The notes: generated from the letters alone by a model not told the origin. Shown: positions 48,179 through 56,966, counted from the first letter of the stretch. The stretch is DNA of 64,000 nt from Streptomyces fildesensis (GCF_016107395.1 NZ_JAAIKO010000036.1:24842-88841), one strand, 5' to 3'. Program-made: numbers and translations.

Positions 48179-48598
48179 GGTCGTCTCCCTGCGTCGGGCG
48201 GCCCGCCGGTGCTCGCGGTGGGCCGCGATGCGTTGTCCGCGGAACCGGACTTCGTTGCCCGTATCAGACCAGACGGAAGCCGGCTGCTCCAGCCAACAGG
48301 CGCACCACGGACCAGGACCAGCCGACCGTCACCGAGTTCATGGGCTTCAGCCGCTGTTTCCAGGGAACCGGGCGATGAATCCCCAGGTCAGGAGCCCCAA
48401 GGAGATCCTCGCGACACGTCACCGGCCCCGCGTGACCGCAGCGCCGCCCGCCCCGGAGGAGGGGCCCTCACCCTCGTCGGACACCCACTGTCGCAGAGCG
48501 GCTCATACCGTTGATCGGTAGTGTCGGAAGGGATCGCCGCTCGCTTCCCACGCCCGGAGCGCGGACCGGGGCGGCCGAGCGGAGGGAGGCAGGCTGTC
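48179..48598. other. Divergent region between methyltransferase and alpha/beta hydrolase genes
   Basis: 420 bp with no confident gene. A short plus-strand frame from ATG 48374 (NPQVRSPKEILATRHRPR) has coding-like composition but no family. The promoters of both flanking genes must lie here. Confidence 0.4.
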
Positions 48599-49429
48599 AT
48601 GACCGTGATCTCCCTGAAGTCCGCCGTGGTGCGGGGAGGCGTCACCCTGCCCTACGCCGAGGCGGGCTATCCCGGTGGCACACCGGTGGTCTTCGTGCAC
48701 GGGCTCTCCGACTCCTGGTGGTCCTTCGAGCCCCTGCTGCAACGCCTCCCGGCGTCCCTGCACGGTTACGCGCCGACCCAGCGCGGCCACGGCGACGCCG
48801 ACCGTCCCCCCGACGGATACACACCGGAGGATTTCGCGTCGGACCTGGTGTCCTTCCTCGACACCGTAGGCATCGAGCGCACTCTTCTCGTCGGATCCTC
48901 GACCGGCGGGGTCACCGCCCGGATCGTCGCCGGCAGCCACCCCGACCGGATTTCCGGACTGGTCCTCATCGGCGTCCCGGCCACGCTCGCGGACAAACCC
49001 ACCACGGCCGAAATGAACGAGACGGTCCAAAGCCTCTCCGACCCTGTCCCCCGCGCATTCGTCGAGACCCCCCTGTCCGGCATCATGGCCCGCCCCGTTG
49101 CCAGAGGACTCATCGAGACCATGATCGACGAGCGTCTCAAGGTCCCCGCCCGCGTCTGGAAGGACACCCTGCACGGACTGCTCGAAGCCGACCTCGCCGC
49201 GACCCTCGCAGGCATCCTGGTGCCGACGCTCGTCATCTGGGGCGACCAGGACGACTTTCTCCCGCGCAGCGACCAGCAGGCCATCCTGGACGCCATCCAC
49301 GGCACACGTCTGCTCACCTACGAAGGCGCGGGCAACGTCGTCCACTGGGAACAGCCCGGGCGCGTCGTCGCCGACATCGCCGCATTCGCCACCGGCCTCG
49401 CGCGCCCCGGCGGTTCCAACACACCGTGA
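48599..49429 (+). CDS. Alpha/beta hydrolase
   Basis: A 276-residue hydrolase. It has the oxyanion region VVFVHGLSDSWWSFEPLL, nucleophile elbow LVGSSTGGVTAR, acid in TLVIWGDQDDFLPRSDQ and catalytic His in GAGNVVHWEQPGRV. The elbow is G-S-S-T-G with the second Ser as likely nucleophile. Close relatives hydrolyse esters or act as epoxide-hydrolase/haloperoxidase-like enzymes. GGAGGGAGG lies about 10 nt before ATG 48599. A very strong terminator follows. Confidence 0.88.
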   Translation: MTVISLKSAVVRGGVTLPYAEAGYPGGTPVVFVHGLSDSWWSFEPLLQRLPASLHGYAPTQRGHGDADRPPDGYTPEDFASDLVSFLDTVGIERTLLVGSSTGGVTARIVAGSHPDRISGLVLIGVPATLADKPTTAEMNETVQSLSDPVPRAFVETPLSGIMARPVARGLIETMIDERLKVPARVWKDTLHGLLEADLAATLAGILVPTLVIWGDQDDFLPRSDQQAILDAIHGTRLLTYEGAGNVVHWEQPGRVVADIAAFATGLARPGGSNTP

Positions 49430-49452
49430 GTTCCGGGCCGGCGCCGGTCGGA

Positions 49453-49486
49453 CCGGACGTCCGGCCCGAGTTGGCCGGACGTCCGG
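49453..49486. terminator. 14-bp perfect hairpin after the hydrolase gene
   Basis: CCGGACGTCCGGCC and GGCCGGACGTCCGG around a CGAGTT loop. Each arm itself contains the palindrome CCGGACGTCCGG, so it also reads as a tandem pair of 12-bp palindromes. Confidence 0.8.
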
Positions 49487-49533
49487 CGCCCTGAAGGGTG
49501 GTGCTCCGTGGGGTGGGCGCGGATCCTGTGTGG

Positions 49534-50103
49534 ATGGCTGACACGCGAACCGTGGTGTTCCGCTGGCAGGCGCCGTACAAGAAGCCGTGGGTCTTCGAGG
49601 AAGGAGCCGTCACCGTCTGCGTGTTGCTCCCGCTGACGGTGTTGTTCTCGTTCGTCCTGCCGGTGGTGGCCTTCCTGCTCGTGCTCTGCGTCATCTACGG
49701 GATCGGGTGTTCGGGACGCGAATGGGTGCGTACCTGGAGGTCGGTGGTCGATGTGTGGGTGGAGACGGGTGCCCGGCGACGGCTGTTGCTGCGGCAGCGG
49801 TACGGGCGCACCCGCTCCTACCCGCTGGACGCGGTGACTACGGTGCGGCAGGTGGGAAGCGTCTCAAGGGTCATGGTGGACGCGGGAGAGGACGACGAGC
49901 GGGAGGAGACCGACGAGATGGCGCTGCTCCTGGAGGTGGGCAAGGTGTCCCACACCACGTACAAGGCACCCCACCTCTCCACGGCCACCATGTGGCCGTT
50001 GGTGGAGGAACTGCGACGCGGGTGCCCTCACATCGTCGTGGCGCCGACCGAGTACCGGATGCGCTACTTCGTCGACGTGGAACGGGGCATGTCCCCCGGC
50101 TGA
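49534..50103 (+). CDS. Hypothetical membrane protein with PH-like cytoplasmic domain
   Basis: A 189-residue protein. Two adjacent hydrophobic segments (VTVCVLLPLTVLFSFVLPVV and AFLLVLCVIYGIG) are followed by a basic loop (RRRLLLRQRYGRTRSYPLDA) and a hydrophilic domain with LLLEVGKVSHTTYK. The layout resembles small membrane proteins with PH-like or DUF-type tails. The start is uncertain: ATG 49534 lacks a ribosome site, while GTG 49501 has GAAGGG close upstream. The function is unknown. Confidence 0.65.
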   Translation: MADTRTVVFRWQAPYKKPWVFEEGAVTVCVLLPLTVLFSFVLPVVAFLLVLCVIYGIGCSGREWVRTWRSVVDVWVETGARRRLLLRQRYGRTRSYPLDAVTTVRQVGSVSRVMVDAGEDDEREETDEMALLLEVGKVSHTTYKAPHLSTATMWPLVEELRRGCPHIVVAPTEYRMRYFVDVERGMSPG

Positions 50104-50146
50104 GCGCGGCATGCCTACCGCTTCGTTGCGCGAGTGCCTGACGATG

Positions 50147-50175
50147 GTGACACCTTCGCTACTGGCGAGTAGGGT
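50147..50175 (+). promoter_or_regulatory. Vegetative-type promoter of the SRPBCC gene
   Basis: GTGACA, exactly 17 nt, TAGGGT, ending 24 bp before the ATG. It is a good match to the principal sigma (HrdB-type) consensus. Confidence 0.6.
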
Positions 50176-50199
50176 CAGGCTCCGACGAATGGAGTTCCC

Positions 50200-50709
50200 A
50201 TGGCCCGCACGTTCACCGTGTCGCGCAGCATCCTGATCGAGGCCGCCGCGTCGACCGTGTACGAACAGGTCAGCCGGCCCGCGCAGATGGGACGGTGGAG
50301 CCCCGAGAACCTCGGCGCGACCCTCTCCGGCGAGGACGAGTGCGCGCCGGTCGGTCTCGTCTTCGACGGGCACAACAAGCGCGGCCCGTTCCGCTGGACC
50401 ACCCGCTGCACGGTGACCGCCTCCGATCCCGGCCGCCGTTTCGCCTTTCGCGTCCATGCGATCGGGCTGCGCCGTCCCCGTCTGTCCGCCCCCATCGCCT
50501 CCTGGGAGTACCGCCTGGAGGACTCCGGAACCGGCACCAAGGTGACGGAGACCTGGACGGACGACCGCCGCTCGTGGCCCACCTTCGTGGCCAACGCCTT
50601 CGACCGCGTCGCCACCGGCGGCCACACCTTCGCCGCGTTCCAGGTCCGCAACATCGACAGGACGCTCCGCAACCTGAAGCGCGATCTGGACGCCTCGACG
50701 AACGCCTGA
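50200..50709 (+). CDS. SRPBCC-family (polyketide cyclase/dehydrase-like) protein
   Basis: A 169-residue START-like fold protein: ILIEAAASTVYEQVSRPAQM, GRWSPENLGATL, FDGHNKRGPFRWTTRCTVTA and ETWTDDRRSWPTFVANAFDR. These proteins bind hydrophobic ligands in a central cavity; the ligand is unknown. GGAG lies 5 nt before the ATG and a good vegetative promoter lies upstream. Confidence 0.87.
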   Translation: MARTFTVSRSILIEAAASTVYEQVSRPAQMGRWSPENLGATLSGEDECAPVGLVFDGHNKRGPFRWTTRCTVTASDPGRRFAFRVHAIGLRRPRLSAPIASWEYRLEDSGTGTKVTETWTDDRRSWPTFVANAFDRVATGGHTFAAFQVRNIDRTLRNLKRDLDASTNA

Positions 50710-51031
50710 CCACGGTCGGCTCTGTCGTCGGGGCGCGGTAAGCACCCACGTCGGCAAAGAGCGCGCCTCAAGGGATCGGCACGATGGGCTCCCGTTCCCG
50801 GTGGACGAATCCGGTCACACCCTCTGACGCGTTCCGGTCTTCTTCCTGTGGTCTTCGGCGGGAGAACGCTGGTCCTGGAACGGCTCCACGTGGCGAGGCC
50901 CGGGGCCGGAACCGTCCCCTGGTGAACCTGCCGCGCGACCGCTCCGCGAGGGGTATCCGACGTGCACCACTCCGGGACGTCTGGATCCGGTCAGCCGGCC
51001 GCATCACAGCACGCCGGTTGCCGAGCACCCA
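50710..51031. other. Intergenic stretch without a recognisable gene
   Basis: I find no supported gene on either strand. Composition drifts from frame to frame, as in decayed coding DNA. Confidence 0.4.
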
Positions 51032-51346
51032 TTGCTCCGCGATGAGCAGGAGTCGACCTTCGTCCTCGACCACACCCCACCCCCACAACCGCCCCCGGGT
51101 TGGCTGCTGCGGTCCTGGTTCTTCCCGGACACCGGCACCTTCCACTGCTCGCAGGAGGCGGCCCCGTCGGGTCGTCTGCGGGTACGGACCCCGCGCACCG
51201 CGGACCGAGAGCGGGCAGCGGCGCTCCTGTCGGCCTGGCGGGCAGTGACCGCCGAACTGGACGCCCAGCCCGGTCTGACGCCCGACGCCCTGACCGTCCC
51301 GCCCCGCGCCTTCGTCTTCGCCCACCGCTCCCCGGTCCGCGACTGA
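51032..51346 (+). CDS. Hypothetical protein or 3' gene remnant
   Basis: About 104 residues from a possible TTG: LRDEQESTFVLDHTPPPQPP, LLRSWFFPDTGTFHCSQEAA and RERAAALLSAWRAVTAELDA. Codon use is coding-like to the stop, but the start is unclear, the N-terminal part has no ribosome site, and I know no family. It may be the 3' end of a larger lost gene. Confidence 0.45.
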   Translation: MLRDEQESTFVLDHTPPPQPPPGWLLRSWFFPDTGTFHCSQEAAPSGRLRVRTPRTADRERAAALLSAWRAVTAELDAQPGLTPDALTVPPRAFVFAHRSPVRD

Positions 51347-51451
51347 CCACCGGCAGGTCCGGAACGTGGCGCATGGCTTCTGAAGGCCACAGCCCCTGGC
51401 CGCCGCGCTTCACCGACGTTTCTTCGCGCCCTTCGGACGGTACTTCCGGAC

Positions 51452-52990
51452 CTATCGGCCGACCAGCGGCAGCGCTGGGAAGGTGTGGTCCTGCCAGATC
51501 AGGCGGGAGGTCTCCTCCGGGTAGGCGGTGACGGCCGGGCTTGTGTCGAAGAGCTGCACGAGGCGTTGCTCGGTGTCGTACGCGGGCCAGCCGGGGTCGC
51601 CGTGGGTGGCGAATGCCGTCCACGCGGCGCGCATGTGGGCGGACAGCGCCTCTGCCTCCGGGGACGGGCTCTCGCCGATCAGCAGGGCGGGCTGGCCGCG
51701 GTCCAGGTTGCCGAAGACGAGCGGCACGTCGAGTCCGTGGCAGGCGCCGAACGCACCGCCCATGCCCGGGGCGGACCAGGTCAGCTCGTAGACGTGGGCA
51801 CGGCCGCCGCCGGCGGTCTGGGCCTGGGCCAGATGGAGGGTCGGCATACGGAACAGCCAGTCGGAGTGGACCAGTTCGTACAGCTCGTCCGGGCCGGCCG
51901 CCGGGAACCCGTCACGGTATCGGCGTGCGCCGTCCCCGTCCGGGGCGAAGATCTGCAGGGCAGCGGCCGCCTGATCCGGCGTCACCTGGCCGAGCAGGCC
52001 TTCGAGCGCGGTGAGCAGCCGCTGCTCGTCGCGGGTGTGGCCGACGAGGAGTTCGATGTCCCGGGCGGCGCCGGCGGCCAGGGCCTGCCATGGCGTGACC
52101 GGCAGCGTGTCTCCGTCGACGACCGGCGAATACGGGATCGACCGGTGCGCGACCTGACCCCAGCGTTCCACCCACTGGGCCATCTTGGCGCCGACCGCAT
52201 CGCCGGCGGCGGACAGCCGGGCCGGGGCCACCGTGGACAGATCCGCCACCGTGGGCCGCAGCCCCAGTTCGGTGGCGCAGGCGGTGGCGATGTCGGCGGC
52301 GAGCTCCGGCGAGAAGAACGTGCCCGGCACGCTCTGCGCGACGGCCCGGTCGAAGAGCCCGGCCGCACGCGGCATCGCCAGGAGCGCGGCGACGGATCCG
52401 CCGCCGGCCGACTCGCCGAAGACGGTGACGCGGTCCGGGTCGCCGCCGAAGGCCCGAATGTTGTCGCGCACCCACTCCAGAGCGGCGACCTGGTCCAGCA
52501 GGCCCCGGTTGGCGGGCGCCCCTTCGATCTGGCCGAACCCTTCAAGGCCCACACGGTAGTTGAACGTCACCACGACAACGGCACCGTCACGCGCCAGGCG
52601 GCCGCCGTCGTACTCGGGAAGACCGGACATGCCGACCGTGTAGGCGCCGCCCTGGATCCACACCATCACCGGCAGCCCCGCACCGGGGCCCGGCTCCGGT
52701 GACCAGACGTTGACCGTCAGCCAGTCGTCGCCCACCGCGTCCCGCGCCAGCGCGGCCATGCCCAAAGCGCCGCCCTGAGGGGGCGGCGGGCCGTACGACA
52801 CAGCCGGCCGCACGCCGTCCCATCCCGGCACGGGCCGCGGCGCCGCGAACCGCAGCGAGCCGACCGGCGGCTCGGCGAACGGGATCCCGCGGAAGACCGC
52901 GACGCCCTCTTCCCGGCTGCCGCGCAGCGCCCCGGCCGCAGCGCGGACTTCGGGCTGGGACCCGGACGGCTCGGACGCGACAACATTCAT
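51452..52990 (-). CDS. Type-B carboxylesterase/lipase
   Basis: A 512-residue alpha/beta hydrolase of the carboxylesterase B family. It has FRGIPFAEPPVGSLRFAAP, oxyanion motif VMVWIQGGAYTVG, the nucleophile in VTVFGESAGGGSVAALLAMP and the C-terminal GACHGLDVPLVFGN with the likely catalytic His. There is no signal peptide, so it is probably cytoplasmic. GAGGGA precedes ATG 52990. It follows the DUF3703 remnant by 32 bp on the same strand and was probably in one operon with it and a TetR regulator. Confidence 0.9.
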   Translation of the reverse strand: MNVVASEPSGSQPEVRAAAGALRGSREEGVAVFRGIPFAEPPVGSLRFAAPRPVPGWDGVRPAVSYGPPPPQGGALGMAALARDAVGDDWLTVNVWSPEPGPGAGLPVMVWIQGGAYTVGMSGLPEYDGGRLARDGAVVVVTFNYRVGLEGFGQIEGAPANRGLLDQVAALEWVRDNIRAFGGDPDRVTVFGESAGGGSVAALLAMPRAAGLFDRAVAQSVPGTFFSPELAADIATACATELGLRPTVADLSTVAPARLSAAGDAVGAKMAQWVERWGQVAHRSIPYSPVVDGDTLPVTPWQALAAGAARDIELLVGHTRDEQRLLTALEGLLGQVTPDQAAAALQIFAPDGDGARRYRDGFPAAGPDELYELVHSDWLFRMPTLHLAQAQTAGGGRAHVYELTWSAPGMGGAFGACHGLDVPLVFGNLDRGQPALLIGESPSPEAEALSAHMRAAWTAFATHGDPGWPAYDTEQRLVQLFDTSPAVTAYPEETSRLIWQDHTFPALPLVGR

Positions 52991-53022
52991 CACAATTCCC
53001 TCGCTGGGCAGGTGGGGCGCGA

Positions 53023-53369
53023 TCACAGCGGTTCGCCTCGGCCCGGGCACCAGGAATTCGCGTCGGCCCGGACACTCGGATCATCCCGCTGCACCACGAT
53101 GCCCGCCAGCCATTTACGGACGGCCCGGACTTCCGGACCGGTCGACAGGGCTGCCATGCCGTAGAGGAATATCTGCGAGGCCACCCTGTCCGGACGGCGC
53201 TGTCGCCAGGCGGTCGTCGCCAGTGCGCGGTGCGCGGCCAGGTGATGCGCCAGGACGTCGTGACGACGTTGTGGGCCTGGCCGAAGTGCCGGTAGGCCGA
53301 GCGGAAGTCCCGCGCGGTCAGGGCCTGGTGCCCCTGCCGCATCGCGGACTCGTAGTTCGATTCGGACAT
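53023..53369 (-). pseudogene. DUF3703 protein gene with a frameshift
   Basis: From ATG 53369 the frame reads MSESNYESAMRQGHQALTAR and RDFRSAYRHFGQAHN, the start of DUF3703. Around 53261-53270 a one-base shift is needed to continue as RHDVLAHHLAAHRALATTAW, then DRVASQIFLYGMAALSTGPE, ending at 53023. Together this is a full-length DUF3703 protein of about 115 residues, function unknown. It lies directly after a 9-bp tandem repeat that supplies its only ribosome-site-like sequences. Confidence 0.78.
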
Positions 53370-53370
53370 G

Positions 53371-53415
53371 ATTCCCCGTATTCCCCGTATTCCCCGTATT
53401 CCCCGTATTCCCCGT
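53371..53415. repeat. Five perfect 9-bp tandem repeats at a translation start
   Basis: Five head-to-tail copies of ATTCCCCGT; on the minus strand each reads ACGGGGAAT. The last copy ends 1 nt before the DUF3703 ATG, so the leader holds five GGGG(A)-type Shine-Dalgarno-like elements in a row. Confidence 0.9.
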
Positions 53416-53461
53416 TTCTCCTGTGAACGCAGGGGATGACGGACCGCCGGACCGGGTCGGG

Positions 53462-53833
53462 TCACAGCCCCGCGATGAGCATGTCGAAGGCCTCGTCGAG
53501 AAGGTCGTCCAGATCGCGCGGGTCCACCCGGCCGTGGTTCTCCGCTGCCTGCAGTGCGGCGAAGGCCGCGCCGATCAGCAGCGAGGGGTACATGCCGGCG
53601 GACGGTGGCGGGCCGACGCGCTCGGCCACCTCCGCGGCCAGGGCCGCGATGGTGGCGTCCACCTGGTCCAGCCGCATCCGGGAGAACAGCTCCGGATGAC
53701 GCCGGTAGAGCTCCTGCAGCAGCTCCCACTCCTCGGCCAGGTGCGCGAAGTCCGCCGCGCGCACCACCGCCTTGACGGTCTCGCGCACCGACACGGCCAC
53801 TGCAAATCGGTATGGGTCCGCGCGGACCGACAC
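53462..53833 (-). pseudogene. C-terminal domain of a TetR regulator, HTH missing
   Basis: 123 residues match a TetR ligand-binding domain: DPYRFAVAVSVRETVKAVVR, EEWELLQELYRRHPELFSRM and SLLIGAAFAALQAAENHGRV. The N-terminal HTH of about 60-70 residues is absent; homology starts at about 53825 and the upstream sequence in all frames is unrelated. The ATG at 53833 has no ribosome site. I infer a 5' truncation. The intact regulator may have controlled the DUF3703-carboxylesterase genes that follow. Confidence 0.7.
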
Positions 53834-54079
53834 TGACGGGCCGACGCATCACCCCGGCTCTCCGATGCGGGTTCCGGCGCCGGTCCGGCTGCTCCATGTA
53901 GCGAGCCGCGCACGAATCGGCTAACTTTCCTGCTAGTAGTCGTGGATCCGAAGTCTCAGCGCCCGCGGTTCGCACCGTGGGCGTCGTGCTGTGCGGCAAT
54001 GTCCGAGGACCAGGGCGATCACCTCAACACGGGGGCACTGACAAGACAGTGCCCCGAGATCCTGGACAAGGGGACAAAC

Positions 54080-54283
54080 ATGGCCACCGGTATCGTGAAG
54101 TGGTTCAACGCGGAAAAGGGCTTCGGCTTCATCGAGCAGGACGGCGGCGGCCCGGACGTCTTCGCCCACTACTCCAACATCGCCGCCCAGGGCTTCCGTG
54201 AGCTCTTCGAGGGCCAGAAGGTCCAGTTCGACGTCACTCAGGGCCAGAAGGGCCCGCAGGCGGAGAACATCGTAGGAATCTGA
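54080..54283 (+). CDS. cspA: Cold-shock protein (CspA family)
   Basis: A 67-residue single-domain OB fold. RNP1 is KGFGFIEQ (residues 13-20) and RNP2 is DVFAHYSNI; it starts MATGIVKWFNAEKGFG. It binds single-stranded nucleic acid and acts as an RNA chaperone. AAGGGGA lies 6 nt before the ATG. A long leader upstream and a strong terminator downstream fit the single-gene units usual for csp genes. Confidence 0.95.
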   Translation: MATGIVKWFNAEKGFGFIEQDGGGPDVFAHYSNIAAQGFRELFEGQKVQFDVTQGQKGPQAENIVGI

Positions 54284-54293
54284 CCCACGTCTC

Positions 54294-54332
54294 GGCGCCC
54301 CGCACCGGTTCTCCTTTCCGGTGCGGGGCGCC
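54294..54332 (+). terminator. Strong terminator of the csp gene
   Basis: GGCGCCCCGCACCGG and CCGGTGCGGGGCGCC pair perfectly over 15 bp around a 9-nt TTCTCCTTT loop, 10 bp after the stop codon. Confidence 0.9.
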
Positions 54333-54348
54333 CTGCCCCACCGATCCG

Positions 54349-54777
54349 GTGGGCAGCGCGCTGGGCAAGATCATGCGCGTGCTCCCGGAGCTGGTCGCCA
54401 ACCCGGCGCAGGCCGTAAGAACGGTCACCGCGCTGGGCCCGGACTCCCAACCGGGCGGCCCCCAGCCCCGAAACCACGGCCGCGCTCGTCGAGTCCCGCG
54501 CCGCGCACCGCAGGCTGCGGCTCGGCTACCGGATGGGCCCCGACCGGGAACGGGTCATGGACGTCGACCCGTGGGCGGTCGTCGTGCGCCATGGCCGCTG
54601 GTATCTGCTGTGCTGGTCACACACGAAGAACGCGCGACGGGTCCTCCGCGTGGACCGGATCATCACCGTCGACGCCCTCGGCTCCGCCGGCGCCCCTCCG
54701 GACGGCCTCGACCCGGCGGAGGCGCTCGAGGAACATCTGGCCGAGGGCTGGAAGTACGAGGCGGAGCCGGGACCCAG
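54349..54777 (+). pseudogene. WYL-domain regulator remnant, truncated at both ends and frameshifted
   Basis: Homology starts at about 54349 (VGSALGKIMRVLPELV, middle of a YafY-type regulator). A one-base shift near 54472, in a CCCCC run, is needed to reach TTAALVESRAAHRRLRLGYR and the WYL core WAVVVRHGRWYLLCWSHTK, then RRVLRVDRI. At about 54777, just after EEHLAEGWKYE, the sequence becomes antisense PyrF. The N-terminal HTH and the final part are missing. WYL proteins bind nucleic acid or nucleotides and regulate; this one cannot be functional. Confidence 0.8.
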
Positions 54778-54949
54778 CACGCCGCGCAGCTGCGCGGCTT
54801 CCTGCGGCGAGGCGACCACACCATGGCACCCGGCCCGGTCGGCCAGCCCTGTAGAAACGGCACTGGTCGCCCAGCCGGTCGACGATCTCCTCAGCTGCTC
54901 GGCGGCTGTCGAAATCCAGGGCAACGATGATCGGGTCGCTTGGCTGCAC
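54777..54949 (-). pseudogene. pyrF: Orotidine 5'-phosphate decarboxylase remnant with internal deletion
   Basis: On the minus strand from GTG 54949 the first 30 or so codons match type-1 PyrF (QPSDPIIVALDFDSRRAAEE, RLGDQCRFY). The next frame then continues with GCHGVVASPQEAAQLRGVLG, which in intact PyrF is more than 100 residues further on. The catalytic Lys/Asp region is therefore deleted. The remnant ends at about 54777 against the WYL remnant. Streptomyces usually uses a different PyrF type, so this was probably an acquired copy. Confidence 0.75.
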
Positions 54950-55090
54950 CGCGCCATTGTCGCCGGTCGCGCCGGTCGTCCCGCAGTCGGTCGTCTGCCG
55001 TGGGTCTCGTGCCCTGGATCTCGGCCGCGTGGGCCTGGACCTCCCGCCGTCAGCCCCTGGCGGGAGGTCCGTCATGCGCTGCCTGTCGTG

Positions 55091-56521
55091 TCAGGGCTGG
55101 GACGGCTTGCCCGCCGTACCGATCCACGTGTGGAACAACCTGTCCAGGTTCTTGCCGGACTGCCGCTCCGCGAGACGGATGAACCGCGCGGTGGTTCCGT
55201 GACCGTCGCGGTTGTCGGTTGCCCAGGTACGCAGGATCCGGAGGAACGTCTTGTCACCGACCGCATGGCGCAGCTTCTGCAGCGCCATGGCGCCGCGCGA
55301 GTACACGGGTGCTTCGAAGATGTGCTCCCCGCTGCCGGGGTCGGCGGGCGGGAACGACCACAGTTCGTCGTCCGCGGGAGTGGCGTACAGGTCGTCGAAG
55401 GTCTTCTGCGCGCTCTGGCCGCCGTGCTGCTCGTCGTAGAGCCATTCGGCGTAGGTCGCAAAGCCCTCGTTGAGCCAGATGTCCTTCCACGTGGTGAGGG
55501 AGACGGAGTCACCGAACCACTGGTGCGCGCTCTCATGGACCAGGGTGCTCAGGTCCGGCGCCCGGTCGTACACCGGCCGGGTCTGGGTCTCCAGCGCGTA
55601 TCCGACCTTCGGCGCGTGGTCCACGATGGCTCCGGCGGCCCGGAAGGGATAGGGGCCGAAGACCTTGCTCTCCCAGTCCAGAACCGACGGAAGCTTCTTG
55701 AGTACGGGTGCCGAGGCGGCCGCCTCACGAGGGTCGACGGCGTTGTAGACCTTGAGGCCGCCCGGGGTGGTGTACTGCTCGACCTTGAACGTGCCCACGG
55801 TCGCGGTGGCCAGGTACGCGGCCATCGGCTCCGACTGCCGCCAGCGGAACGTGGTGCGTCCGCCGGAGGTCGTCTGCCCGAGGAAGACACCGTTGGCGAC
55901 AGCGCTGCGCCCCTGAGGGACGGTGACGGTGAAGTCGTAGCTCGCCTTGTCCTTCGGGTGGTTGTTGGCGGGGAACCACGTCATGGCGCCCTGCGGCTCC
56001 CCGGCGACGAACGCTCCGTCGTCCGTGGGGATCCACCCGTCCAGGGAACCGTCCGGGTCGGTGACCGGCTCGGGTATGCCGGCGTACGTGACGACGGCAC
56101 GGAACTCCCGGTCCTTGGCGATGGACTTCCTCGGGGTGACCACGAGTTCCTGTCCGTCACGGGAGAAGGCCGCGGTGGCCTGATCGACCGTGATGCTCGT
56201 GACCTTCAACCCGTTCAGATCCAGATTGAAGCGGCTCAGCTGTTGGGTGGAACGCGCGGTGATGACTGCCCGCCCGTCGAGATGGCGGGTCCCGGGGTCG
56301 TAGCCGAGGGTGAGGTCGTAGTGCTTCACGTGGTAGCCCCCGTTGCCCGCCAACGGGAAGTACGGGTCGTTCACACCGGGCGAGCCGGCGGTGCCGGCCG
56401 CCGCGGGCCCGGCAGCGGAGGCAAGGAGCGCCACGACGGCGATGGGGAGGCCTGCCGCGACAAGGGCTCCTCTCCGGCTGATGGCCGAGCGCCTGGTGGG
56501 CTGCTGCAGGGATGGCGTCAC
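55091..56521 (-). CDS. Secreted M1-family metallopeptidase
   Basis: A 476-residue exported aminopeptidase-like enzyme. The N-terminus has SRRGALVAAGLPIAVVALLA with a twin-arginine and a cleavage site after AAA near residue 42. The M1 N-terminal beta domain follows (YHVKHYDLTLGYDPGTRHLD). The catalytic domain has VHESAHQWFGDS with zinc HExxH (about residue 330), and the third ligand Glu in LNEGFATYAEWL. The usual GxMEN exopeptidase loop reads VGYALETQ, as in other Streptomyces secreted M1 enzymes. The start is GTG 56521 with AGAGGAGC upstream. Confidence 0.9.
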   Translation of the reverse strand: MTPSLQQPTRRSAISRRGALVAAGLPIAVVALLASAAGPAAAGTAGSPGVNDPYFPLAGNGGYHVKHYDLTLGYDPGTRHLDGRAVITARSTQQLSRFNLDLNGLKVTSITVDQATAAFSRDGQELVVTPRKSIAKDREFRAVVTYAGIPEPVTDPDGSLDGWIPTDDGAFVAGEPQGAMTWFPANNHPKDKASYDFTVTVPQGRSAVANGVFLGQTTSGGRTTFRWRQSEPMAAYLATATVGTFKVEQYTTPGGLKVYNAVDPREAAASAPVLKKLPSVLDWESKVFGPYPFRAAGAIVDHAPKVGYALETQTRPVYDRAPDLSTLVHESAHQWFGDSVSLTTWKDIWLNEGFATYAEWLYDEQHGGQSAQKTFDDLYATPADDELWSFPPADPGSGEHIFEAPVYSRGAMALQKLRHAVGDKTFLRILRTWATDNRDGHGTTARFIRLAERQSGKNLDRLFHTWIGTAGKPSQP

Positions 56522-56966
56522 AAGTGCTCCTCTGAACGTGCCGGGATGACGGCGGTGTGCGGTGGCGAACCTCGTCTGGCCGTTACTGCGTTTGCTTCGT
56601 TCCGCAGGTGTCGCCACCTGTTAGTGATCAGTGTTGAGGGAAAGTCCCACGGGCACCAGCGAGCCCAGCAGACTGGCCCGCCCCCGGCCCCTCGACCCTG
56701 GCCCTGGCCCTGGCTCCGCCCGCCAAGGAACCACCCCTTGGCCGGTGTTCCGTCCGGCTCCCCAGCACTCCACCTGGCCATCGCCGAGGTGCGTGTGCCT
56801 GGTCGCTGGTCCCTTCGGGTGAGGCAACCCCCAACACGGCGCCTCCCACCACGCCTGCGGCAGCTCCTATCGGCCCCCGGTTCCTCGTCGATTCCCCGTA
56901 GGCCACGTGAGGGAACGCGCCCCGGCCCAGGGTGGGAGCCAACTCCCGGCGAGGGTTTCGCGGCCG
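56522..56966. other. 445-bp region upstream of the M1 peptidase gene
   Basis: Holds the M1 promoter region. A minus-strand frame at about 56800-56905 encodes YGESTRNRGPIGAAAGVVGG, a glycine-zipper-like helix, without further homology; it may be the decayed start of a small membrane protein. Near 56695-56715 GGCCCT is repeated three times. Confidence 0.35.
56605..56620. promoter_or_regulatory. Palindrome upstream of the M1 peptidase gene
   Basis: CAGGTG TCGC CACCTG has perfect 6-bp arms, 84 bp before GTG 56521. Candidate operator; regulator unknown. Confidence 0.4.

Noticed and set aside
47111..50709. A polyketide tailoring cluster (O-methyltransferase, hydrolase, SRPBCC cyclase-like protein)
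   Set aside because: No ketosynthase, NRPS or terpene synthase is present, and the genes have separate promoters and orientations.
53371..53415. CRISPR-like array
   Set aside because: The repeats are 9 bp and directly tandem with no spacers, and no cas genes are present.
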